Source: Blastocladiella britannica (lineage: Eukaryota; Blastocladiomycota; Blastocladiomycetes; Blastocladiales; Blastocladiaceae). Taken from it: DNA of 32,103 bases. The stretch lies in contig MU624679.1 of assembly GCA_025349905.2 (NCBI GenBank), forward strand, positions 1-32,103. The letters run 5' to 3'. The notes below the pieces were generated by a model that ran no database searches, was not told the DNA's origin, and saw only the letters and a list, made by a program, of their open reading frames with translations. Made by a program: the position numbers and the translations under genes. Positions 16,323 through 25,626 of the stretch are shown one piece after another; the stretch's first letter is position 1, and the number at the start of each line of letters is the position of its first letter.

Positions 16323-19300
16323 ATGGCAAAACAACGCACCGTCACCCTCGGCGTGCACGGCATGACCTGCCAGTCGTGCGTGCGCGCCGTCAACAACGCG
16401 ACCAAAGGCCTGCCCCACCTTGCATCCATCGCAGTGGATCTAGCCGGAAGCGCCGCCACGCTCACCTTGGCTCCAGGCGCACCGCCCTCGGCAGTGCACG
16501 ACATTGCCGAGGTCATTCGCGACGCCGGATTTGACGTGGAAGAGCCAACTTTCATTGAGACGGAGGACGACGATGGTCCCTCTTCCCCGCTGCTGCTGAG
16601 CGCTTTCCCCGACCCCACTTCCATGGACGCAGCCCTTCTCCCAATTCTGGACGAGACGTCGTCGGACGACCTCGCGTCTACGCTCCCATCGTTTTTGCCG
16701 CCGCCGCCGCCATTTGTGGTTGCGCCGCCCCTACCAGCCGTCCTGACAAAAGCCACGCTGTCGGTCCGCGGCATGACCTGCACTGCCTGCGTCGGCTCCA
16801 TTGAGCGTGTTGTTGGGGGCCTGCCCGGCGTGCACGCGGTCACGGTGCAGCTGCTGGGCGAGCGGGCCAACGTCTCGTTTGACAGCGGCGTCACGGACGC
16901 CCACACCATCTCCGAGGCCATCAACGACGCCGGGTTTGACGCAGCAGTCATGTCCGTCGACGCGCCCATTCTCAACGCCGCCGACGGCTCTACGATCGCC
17001 GCCTCGACCGTCAACACCGTGGATCTGGACGTATACGGCATGACTTGCACCGTGTGCTCGGGCACCATCGAGCGCGAGGTGGCTAAATTGCCCGGGGTCG
17101 TCTCCGTCTCGGTCTCGGTGACCACCAAGCGCGCGCGCATCGCCGTCACCCCCGGTGCGGGACACATAGGCATCCGCGACATCATAACCCGCATCGAGGA
17201 GCTCGGATTTGATGCGCTGGTTCCCGACGGCAACCGCAGCGTCCAGGTGGAGTCCCTGCAGCGCACGCGCGAGATTCTCGAATGGCGCAAGGCGTTCCTG
17301 TGGTGCCTGTTTTTCGCGGTTCCCAACATGTTCTTTGGCATGTGGCTGCCCATGATGTGGCCCATGGCGCCCATGTCTGCAGGTAATAGCGACGACCACT
17401 CTTCTGGCATGCCCGGCATGCCATCCATGGGTGAAAGTGACAATGGCACCTCTACCCATATGCGCTCGACCTTCCCGCTCGATCTCATGTTTATCGTCCC
17501 CGGTCTGACCGTCAACCACTTGCTGCAGTTCTTTTTGACGGTGCCCGTACAGTTTGGGTCGGTCGGACGCAAGTTTTACCGCTCGGCCTGGAAGTCGCTG
17601 CTGCTGGGCACCGCGACCATGGATGTGCTCGTATCGCTCGGCACCACCGCCGCATTTTCGGCCTCGGTGGTCTCAATCCTGTACGCCATGATCTCGCCCG
17701 TGCACCCGCCGGCCACCGTGTTTTTTGATACGTGCACCATGCTGCTCACGTTCATTTCGCTCGGCAAGTACCTGGAGAACTCGGCCAAGGGCAAGACGTC
17801 ATCGGCGCTCACCAAGCTCTTGCAGCTGGCCCCCGCACGCGCGACGCTGCTGACGGTCGATCCCAACGACCCTGGACTCGTGACCAAAGAGCAAGACATT
17901 GCCGCTGAGCTGGTGCAGGTGGGCGATATTCTTCGCGTGCTGCCCGGCGACCGGATCCCAGCCGATGGCGAGGTCGTGTTTGGCACCTCCACCGTGGACG
18001 AGGCCATGGTGACCGGCGAGGCCCTGCCCGTCGGGAAAAAGCCCGGAAGCTCAGTTATTGCCGGCACTGTCAATGGCGCAGGATGCATTCACGTGCGCGC
18101 GGTCCAGGTCGGATCCGAAACGGCACTTGCCCGCATCGTGGCGCTGGTCGAGCAAGCCCAGGCGTCCAAGGCACCCATTCAGCGCTGGGCCGACAAGGTC
18201 GCCAGTATCTTTGTACCCCTGGTGGTGTCGCTGGCGGTCTTGACGTTTTTCACTTGGCTGGCAGTGACCAAGGCCCGGGGGTCGTTCCCGTTCAAGATCG
18301 ACGTGGGCGGCACCAACGACGAGAACGACGTGTTTCTGTGCCTCCAGATCTGCATCTCGGTCATTGTGGTGGCGTGCCCGTGCACGCTCGGCCTGTCGGT
18401 CCCGACCGCCGTCATGGTGGGCACGGGCGTGGGAGCACAGCTCGGGATCCTCATCAAGGGCGGCGAGTCGCTGGAGCGCATCCACAAGCTCGACCACCTG
18501 GTCTTTGACAAGACAGGCACGCTCACCGAGGGCAAGATGACGGTCATGGCGACCGAGATCTTTGTCAATGCACCCCCTGGCGCCGCCTCTTTGTCGTCAA
18601 CATCGGGATCTCGTTCTGCCTCTGCTGCGCGTGGTGCTGCTGCTGCGACACCGACCTTGCTCGGCCCCACGGGCGAGCTGCAGTTGTCGGAGCGCGACTT
18701 TTGGGCGCTCGTTGGCGCCACAGAGTCAAACTCGGAGCATCCGCTGGCGCGCGCGGTGGTGAAACATGCTGGCACCGCGCTCACCGGCGGGATTTCGGCG
18801 TCGGGGGTACATGTAGCCAACTTTGAGGCGGTCCCCGGCGCCGGTGTGCGCTGCACGGCCGCGCTCCCCGACGGCCGCGTACTGGATGTGGCCATTGGGT
18901 CGCTCGCGTACCTGCAGTCCCTTGGGGTCGCCACGTCGGCGGCCATGGCCGCTGCGCAGGGGTTGTCGGCGCCGGTGGCAGGCGGTATCGACGTCCGGGC
19001 CCGCGCGCAGTCCCACACGATGCGCGGCCACTCGGTGATTTACGTTGCGGCCGCGGGCCACCTGGCAGGCCTCATTGCCCTCGGCGACCGGCTCAAGCCG
19101 CACGCCACGCGGGTGGTCCGTGCACTCTCTGAAGAGATGGGCATCCAAGTTTACATGGTCACAGGCGACAACCGCACCACCGCGCTAGTGCTCGCGCGCC
19201 AGGCCGGGATTCCGGTCGCGAACGTGTTTGCGGGCGTGTCACCTAGCGGAAAGCGCAACATCATCAAGGCACTTCAGGACGGCGACACGGCCACGCTCGA

Positions 19301-20153
19301 GGGCCTGCGCCGCGCGGCCACCGGTGGCGTGCTGGACATGGCCGAGGTTGATGGGCAACTCGGCGACGATGCTACCGCCTCCGCCGGTGGACCCGTGCGT
19401 CGTGCACGCGCGCTAGTGCGCCAGTGGTCGTCCTCGGTCGCGCTGGCGGTGCGCAAGCCATTTGCTTCGCGGTATCAGACGCTCCAGGACCTAGAGCGCG
19501 GATCGTCCTCGGACAACCTTCCGACCGCGTCCGCCAACGCATCGTCGTCGTCGATCGCTGCCCTCGATCAAGGCCACGATTTCGCGGCCATCGCCCCTCG
19601 CCGCTCGGGATCGCCGCTGGCGGTGGCCCCGACGACAGAGACAGTGCGCACTTCCAATAAGCGCAGCGTGGTGGCCATGGTGGGCGACGGCATCAACGAT
19701 TCGCCCGCGCTGGCCGCTGCCGACATTGGTATCGCGCTGGGTACCGGGACCGAGGTGGCGATGGAGGCCGCCGACTTGATCATCCAGCACTCGTCGCTGC
19801 TGGATCTGGTGGTAGCGGTGGATCTCGCACGGACCATTTTCCGCCGGATCCAAGCCAATTTCTTCTGGGCCGGGTTCTACAACGTGGTGTCCATCCCACT
19901 GGCCATGGGCGTCGGGCTGCCGTGGGGGATCATGCTGCACCCGATGGCGGCGGGAGCGGCCATGGCGTTCTCGTCCGTGTCGGTGGTGCTCTCCAGTTTG
20001 CTGCTCAAGCGGTACAAGCGGCCCAAGTGGGTGCGCATGGCCATGGCCCGCGCCCAAGCCGGCGAAATGGGCGAGGATGCCGAGTTTGTGACGCTCTTTG
20101 ACGCCGACGACGAGGCGGGCCGCGGCGGTCCGCTGTTGGTCGACTCTGTGTAA
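16323..20153 (+). CDS. Copper-transporting P1B-type ATPase (CCC2/ATP7-like)
   Basis: Single exon, 1276 residues. It should pump Cu(I) into the secretory pathway to load cuproenzymes, as yeast Ccc2 and human ATP7A/B do. Three N-terminal heavy-metal domains each carry GMTCxxC (Cys pairs at 16/19, 153/156, 242/245). Transmembrane segments begin near 325. The actuator TGEA is at 564-567, the metal site CPC at 685-687, phosphorylation motif DKTGT from 729, SEHPLA around 806, TGDN from 947 and GDGIND at 1121-1126. The last membrane helices carry the Cu-ATPase YN (FYNVV) and MAFSS features. Oddities are a Met-rich lumenal loop between TM1 and TM2 (about 343-380) and a Ser/Ala/Arg-rich insertion of about 125 residues (about 986-1112) inside the P domain. 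Yeast Ccc2 is about 1004 residues, so the inserts account for the size. Confidence 0.95.
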   Translation: MAKQRTVTLGVHGMTCQSCVRAVNNATKGLPHLASIAVDLAGSAATLTLAPGAPPSAVHDIAEVIRDAGFDVEEPTFIETEDDDGPSSPLLLSAFPDPTSMDAALLPILDETSSDDLASTLPSFLPPPPPFVVAPPLPAVLTKATLSVRGMTCTACVGSIERVVGGLPGVHAVTVQLLGERANVSFDSGVTDAHTISEAINDAGFDAAVMSVDAPILNAADGSTIAASTVNTVDLDVYGMTCTVCSGTIEREVAKLPGVVSVSVSVTTKRARIAVTPGAGHIGIRDIITRIEELGFDALVPDGNRSVQVESLQRTREILEWRKAFLWCLFFAVPNMFFGMWLPMMWPMAPMSAGNSDDHSSGMPGMPSMGESDNGTSTHMRSTFPLDLMFIVPGLTVNHLLQFFLTVPVQFGSVGRKFYRSAWKSLLLGTATMDVLVSLGTTAAFSASVVSILYAMISPVHPPATVFFDTCTMLLTFISLGKYLENSAKGKTSSALTKLLQLAPARATLLTVDPNDPGLVTKEQDIAAELVQVGDILRVLPGDRIPADGEVVFGTSTVDEAMVTGEALPVGKKPGSSVIAGTVNGAGCIHVRAVQVGSETALARIVALVEQAQASKAPIQRWADKVASIFVPLVVSLAVLTFFTWLAVTKARGSFPFKIDVGGTNDENDVFLCLQICISVIVVACPCTLGLSVPTAVMVGTGVGAQLGILIKGGESLERIHKLDHLVFDKTGTLTEGKMTVMATEIFVNAPPGAASLSSTSGSRSASAARGAAAATPTLLGPTGELQLSERDFWALVGATESNSEHPLARAVVKHAGTALTGGISASGVHVANFEAVPGAGVRCTAALPDGRVLDVAIGSLAYLQSLGVATSAAMAAAQGLSAPVAGGIDVRARAQSHTMRGHSVIYVAAAGHLAGLIALGDRLKPHATRVVRALSEEMGIQVYMVTGDNRTTALVLARQAGIPVANVFAGVSPSGKRNIIKALQDGDTATLEGLRRAATGGVLDMAEVDGQLGDDATASAGGPVRRARALVRQWSSSVALAVRKPFASRYQTLQDLERGSSSDNLPTASANASSSSIAALDQGHDFAAIAPRRSGSPLAVAPTTETVRTSNKRSVVAMVGDGINDSPALAAADIGIALGTGTEVAMEAADLIIQHSSLLDLVVAVDLARTIFRRIQANFFWAGFYNVVSIPLAMGVGLPWGIMLHPMAAGAAMAFSSVSVVLSSLLLKRYKRPKWVRMAMARAQAGEMGEDAEFVTLFDADDEAGRGGPLLVDSV

Positions 20154-20189
20154 GTCATAGTAGCACACAAATATCATTTCAAATCCATT

Positions 20190-20195
20190 TTTATT
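20190..20195 (-). terminator. Probable polyadenylation signal of SMU1
   Basis: The minus strand reads AATAAA 8-13 nt after the SMU1 stop codon. Cleavage 10-30 nt further would fall at about 20160-20180, close to the ATPase stop at 20153, so the two convergent 3' UTRs probably overlap. Confidence 0.55.
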
Positions 20196-20203
20196 TTCCT
20201 TTC

Positions 20204-22064
20204 TCAGGCCTTCCAGAGCGAGACGATCCCGGTCTCGGTCCACACGGCAATCGCGTTGGCGTTTGGGCACGACGTGACGCCAATCACCTTCTCGATCCCG
20301 AGCTCGACTTTTCGTGCCGACCTGCCCTTGATATTGACGATCGCCAGGGCCCCAATCTCGTTCACCACGTAAGCAAGCTCGCCCTGCGGTGAGATGCACG
20401 ATGCGACGGGCGCATTGACGGTGCCAATCGCATCGACCAGCGAAATCTGCGTCGCCACTGTGCCCTTCGCGTCGACGCGCGTCAGAGTCGAGGTGGCGGT
20501 GCCGATCTGCAGGTGACTGCGAGCTGCGACCCATTGCAGGTGCGTGACCGCGCGGTTGTCGGGTGCGGTTGGCGCCAGCGTCTTGAGGCAACCGCCCGTC
20601 CTCGTGTCCCAGATCTTGTTTTTAACATGTGTGAGTTTTTGTGCTCATTTGTGTGAGGTGGATGTCATACCTTGACCATGCCATCGCTGGAGCCGCTAAA
20701 GAGGCGCGATCCATCGGAATTGAAAACCACCGCATTGACAAAGCTGCTGTGCCCGCGAAACTCTTTGATCATGGATCCCGACGTCAGGCCATGTATCCTG
20801 TTACATTAAGATAAATGACCTTAAGGCTCAATAAAGAAGAAGTATAAATGGAACCGTACCGAACCATGGCATCGAATCCACCACTAATGATGGTATTGGT
20901 GTCGCTGTTAAAGAGAATGCACGCCACACCTTGCGCATGGGCGCGCGGGACACGATTGATGCACTTGCCCGAGGACACCTGCCACACCTTGATAGACCCG
21001 TCCTGCGATCCAGTTGCCAGCATCGACCCGTCGCGCGACCACGCCAGCGCCAGCACCGCGCCTGCCATGGACATGATCTTGTCGCGCGCCTGGTACGTGA
21101 GGTCCATGCGCAATTTCCCCGTGGCCGAGTCCCACAGCTCAATGAACCCCTCGGCGTCACCCGTGGCAATGGTATCTCCCGACGGTGAAAACGCAACCGA
21201 CTCGACGCTCTGCCCGCTCGCAAGCGCCAGGGTCGCGTACGCGGCTGTCACGGGACTGTCCACGTCCGAATGGGCAAAGATGGTCGGTGGCGCCATGCGG
21301 AACAGGTCCCATTGGCCCGCGTGCTTGGCGGCGGCTGCAAGCGCTGGATCGCGCGCCGATTGGTGTTTGAGCGCGTCGGAGATCAGCGCCAAGAGTCGGC
21401 CCGTCGGGATCGGGACGCCCAGGGACGCCAGCAGCGCCTTGGCAACCCGCTCGCGCCGCTTTTCCTTTGGCTCTCCGCCGTACACCTGTATCGATTTTTT
21501 TGTAAGATCGACCATTGAGCAAATTTGGGAACAAGCAGAAACGAAACAAACCGGACCATCTTTGGATGATACTCGACGAGCGTCAACAAGTGCTCAAGGT
21601 GCAAGTACCGGTCGGGGTCATTGTCGCGCAAGGCCATCATGGGTCCCGTTTGCCGGAGGAGAATCTTGGCAGCGGCGCGATCGCGCATTTCGACCAATTC
21701 GAGGATAATCTACGTTCAATACAATGTTAATATACTGGGACGAGTCGCGAGCGCGTGTCGGTGGTCCAGCCATTACACTAAAGAAACCAATCAAAAAAAT
21801 ACTTGCCAATTCGTATAAATCCTGCACTTTCCGCTCGGGCAGGTCGAGGCCGCGCGTCGTGCCCAGAACCGCATCCCATCGCCCAGCCAAAATGTCGTCG
21901 CGAAACTGTTCGTGCGACGCGACCGTGTTGAGTCGCACTTGGGATTCGTCCTCGAGCGTTGCGAGCGTACGCGTCAGATTTGCTTCCTTGCAAAACTGGG
22001 CAATGAGTCGGATCACGTCCGTTGACGCAACCTCGATTTTGTCTGCTGGATTGCCCGTTGCCAT
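20204..22064 (-). CDS. SMU1: WD40 splicing factor SMU1
   Basis: Five exons on the minus strand: 22064-21807, 21709-21557, 21485-20860, 20797-20671 and 20614-20204; 524 residues, close to human SMU1 (513). SMU1 works with RED in the spliceosomal B complex and helps activation. The N terminus shows the LisH motif ([19 protein letters not shown], about 16-34) and a CTLH-like helix region ending [27 protein letters not shown] follows, then WD repeats from about residue 205 ([53 protein letters not shown]). Intron 1 (97 nt) uses a GC donor, GCAAGT, which alone keeps the conserved [12 protein letters not shown] reading. The other introns are GT-AG, 56-71 nt. The intron 2 donor is GTCCGG; an in-frame GTTTCG 9 nt later is an alternative. 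The intron 4 acceptor is AAG. Confidence 0.95.
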
Positions 22065-22129
22065 GATTAATTTTTTGTCCTGATTATGGTGGTCGGAAAG
22101 TCAAACGTAGAATGAAAAAAATGGACATT

Positions 22130-25100
22130 CTATTGGTTGAGCCCGTCTTGCTGCAAATCGAGTGCCAGGAGCGACCCTGACGCTGGGAGCGGCGGCAATG
22201 ACCTCCAGTCGAGCCCGTCTTGCTCCTTCTCACTCAAGTCCGCATCGGAATCGTCGGCCGCCGACTCAAATACACCAACCGGCGTCATGGTGGCGGAGGA
22301 TCGATCTGGGAAGTCGAATGTGAATGCTGCAGATCGTGCTGATGAGGCCGAGGCCTGGCGAGGTGGCGGTGGTGCAGGCGCAGGAGTCGGAACCAAGACC
22401 TCGAGCGACGACGCCCTGGCCTGCACAATGGCAGACGCGACGGCTGCGGATACAGGTGGCAGCTTGTCCGGTACTTGGCCGTCGAGCCATTTCAAGGACC
22501 CGCCCCGGGAAGATCCCGCGGATGTTGGCTTCTCGCCCATCACTGGAGACTTGTTACCGCGCGCCTTGGTTGGAAGCGTTCCTTTCGTCCTTGGAAGACC
22601 CAGAGCCACCGCCTTTCGGTTTTTGGACAACCAGCCCGCGCCACCGCCGCCGCCACCGGAAGCAGCAGCCGATTTGCGCTCATGCTGCTTGCGCTCAAAG
22701 TACAGCGCCTTGAGCTCGGCGAGCTGCCGCGTGAGCCCATTCAGCGCATACTGGTGCTCCTTGATTTGCGCCTGCAGCAGGCTCACCTCGGTGTGCATGT
22801 GCTTCTTCTCGGCCTTCTTTTCCTTGAGCACGCGCTCGAGCTCGAGCACCTGCTCAATGGACTCGGGCCCGACCTGCCGCGACGCAATTTCTTTCAGTTG
22901 TAGGTACACGGACTCGTGCTCGTGGATCGCCTGCTCCTTGGCGTGGTCTTCGGCGACACGCGCAATCAGCGTGCGCTGCAGCATATGCACGAGCTGAATG
23001 GTCGCGAGCTGGCCGGGGTCCGAGCCTTCCATGCGCCGCCATCGGTGTACGTTGATGGGATTCTTGGTCTCGTCTGCGAGCACCTTGAGATGCGACTGCT
23101 CCTCCAGCAGCGCCGCCTTGAGCTGAAGCACCGCCTTCTTCAACACATCGTGGTCCCGCGTGGCGAGCTTGAGAAGGCGCAGCTCGGTTGAGAATTGCCG
23201 CACCTCGCGCTCGAGCTGCATCATTTGCCGCCGCTTCTCGGCGAAATGGCACTGCGAGCGGAGCAACGCAAACTGCCCGGCCTTGATAGCGTCATAGACC
23301 TTGAGCAGATCCGCGTCCTGCTTGATGAGTTGCGCCGACAGCCGGTCGCGCTCCGAGACCACCACGGCCAGCGCATGCTCCTGCTTGAGCTTCTCTGCCT
23401 CGGCGTCTTTGAGGTACTGCGCCAGCTTGTTTTCCTCCGTCAGCTGCGACCGCACGTACGCTTGCGCCAGCTCGTTCTGCTGCTTGAGGTTCTTGATTTC
23501 GGTCTCGATCTGCTCCATCTCCTTGTCGAGCCGCTCGCGGTCGGCCGTCTCGCGGTCGAGATTGTCCTGCTTGACCGCGTACTCTTCCTTGAGGCCGTTG
23601 ATAGCGAAAGCCATGATCTTGAGCTGGCGCTTGACCTCGGCAATGTCGTTGAGCGCGTCAACGAGGTTTTTGGCGTGCAGGTTACGGTCCGCCTGCACCG
23701 TGTCGTACAGATTTTGCTGGTACTTGAGCTTGGTCTCGGCCTCCACCACCGCTTTCTTGTGCTGGTAGATCTCGGTCTCGCGTAGCTTGATCCGCGCGAG
23801 GGTGGAGGCAATTTGCGCGTGCAGATAGTCAGCTTTGCTCGCGTACATGTCGCGTTCGGTGTAAATATCGCTCAATACACGCTCGTTCTTGGCCACCAGG
23901 CGCAGGCACGATGCTTGGTCTTGCTCGAGATTGGCGCGCGTCTGCTGCACAATCAGCAACAAGTGCTGCGCGCGGTCGGCGTCCGACGTCAGCTTCATAA
24001 AGTTCTGGGACAGGATCCCTCGCTCGCGCGACAAGTCCTCCAGCGCTTTTTTGGCCTTGTCAATGTCGAGCTTGATGGCGTCCATATTCCCGTGGACATG
24101 CACCGTGTCCTCGCGTAGGGCCTTGATCGCGGCCTCGGCCTCGTGCTTCCTGGACTCGAGCGCGCGGATCTTTTTCTGCAAACCGTCGCGGATCTTGGTG
24201 CACCGCAGCAGCTCGTCCGAGACCTTGTTGAGCTCGGTCTCTCGGGCGTGCAAGTCCTTGGCAATCGCCGCGTTCTGGTCAATGAGCCCGTTGGTGATGG
24301 CCACTTGCTCGTCGCACTCGGCCCGGTATTTTGTGGCTTTCACCACCAGCGCATCGTAGTCGCGCCCCACCTTGTCGAGCATTTGCTTTTGCGATTTCAC
24401 CTGGTTTTGAAGCAGCGCCACGTCCTCGAGCGCGCGGTTCATGGCCTCCTGCCGAGTGCGCACATCGGCAATCTTGACCGAGACCACCGCGCGCATATCC
24501 CGCAGATCGGCTTCCAGGTTGTCTTTATTTCGGGTCTCGGCTTCAATGTCAATCTTGCGGGCGGCAATGCGCTCCTTGAGCATCAAGACGTCGTTCTCGA
24601 GGGAACGCCGCTCGCCGTCGACCGTGCGCGTCTGGTCCGACATGTCGGCGATGCGGCCGCGGAGGTGCCCAATCTTGTCGGTCTCGGACTCGAGGTCCTT
24701 GAGCGCCTCTTCCTTCATTTTGATCAGGTCGTTGATATTGCGTTCCTGTGCGGCCGAGAGCCCAACGCCCTGGGAGACGGTAGCGCGCAAGTCGTTGACC
24801 TCGAGCCGCAACGACCGCAGCTCGTCTTTGGTCTTTTCCTCCTTCATGCGCGACGACTCGAGAAACTCGTTGGCGCGTTTGATCTGGCCTTTCAACGACC
24901 GAATCGTCTGCTCGTCGTGCGACGTGGACTCGCCCAGGGTCTTGGCGTTGGCGGTGTTCTCGTGGTACGTGCGGTGCAGCGACGCGTAGCTGTCAAACAT
25001 GCGCAGGCCCGTCATCACCGACCGCGCAAGCGACCGGTGTAGCTTCTCGTACTCGGCCCGGAACTTTTGCATCACGTCGTCCTCGCGCAGCTCATCGACG

Positions 25101-25531
25101 GTTGCGCGGAACTCGGTCTCGGCTGCGGCTAGCAGGGACTCGATGCGTTCCTTTTCCTCCTGCCCGGGAACAGGGGGGACCACTTGACCAACTGTGACGA
25201 TTGGAGTGATTGCTGCTCCTGCCGCTGTCGCAGGAGGTACAGGTGTTGATCCAGTCCCAGATCGTCTTGCTCCGTCTGGAGTGTCCATTCTAGAGGAGAG
25301 CGATTCCAACCGCGATGCGTCCGCGGTCGCCAGCGCAGGTATTGAAAGTGATGGATCCGCATTCATGTCCGGGTCTATTCCACCTATCCAGTTGATTTAA
25401 ATAAGTACGATCCATTTGAATGTCCAACGAAGGATGCAAACGTACGCACCCTGTTGCTGGATTCCATTCAGGCCAAGGGTGCTGCTCGCCACCGGCGGAT
25501 CGCCCAGTGGCGGCGGAGACGGAGCAGACAT
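22130..25531 (-). CDS. CFAP58: Cilia- and flagella-associated protein 58 (CFAP58/CCDC147)
   Basis: Two exons, 25531-25450 and 25383-22130, joined over a 66-nt intron (GTGCGT...GATAG); 1111 residues. CFAP58 is an axonemal coiled-coil protein needed for flagellar assembly and motility. Heptad-rich coiled coil covers about residues 100-920. Diagnostic CFAP58 stretches are KFRAEYEKLHRSL near 135, GVGLSAAQERNINDL near 235, KLKYQQNLYDTVQADRNLHA, NPINVHRWRRMEGSDP near 801 and ASRQVGPESIEQVL. The tail (about 930-1111) is Gly/Ser/Pro-rich and not conserved; human CFAP58 is about 870 residues. An ATG at 25366 would also give a long frame, but the upstream exon MSAPSPPPLGDPP splices in frame to GGIDPDMNADPS, so I prefer 25531. 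The stop is 65 bp from the SMU1 start on the same strand. Confidence 0.93.
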
Positions 25532-25626
25532 GGTTTATCTTCCCTCTAACTATTTTTGAATGAGATTCAATGTGAATTGTTACCTCTTTTCCAAAACTTC
25601 AATGTGAAAAGAAATCGAAAATCACA
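25532..25626. promoter_or_regulatory. 95-bp bidirectional promoter between CFAP58 and CEP120
   Basis: The start codons of two ciliary/centriolar genes lie 95 bp apart in divergent orientation, so one short AT-rich spacer must hold both core promoters and leaders. A GTTACC word (25579-25584) resembles an RFX half-site, but a full X-box palindrome is not visible. Confidence 0.7.

Noticed and set aside
19278..19658. Copper ATPase insertion as a retained intron
   Set aside because: It is about 380 nt, GC-rich and coding-like, while introns here are mostly 53-97 nt and richer in A/T. Kept as a true insertion, though RNA data would settle it.
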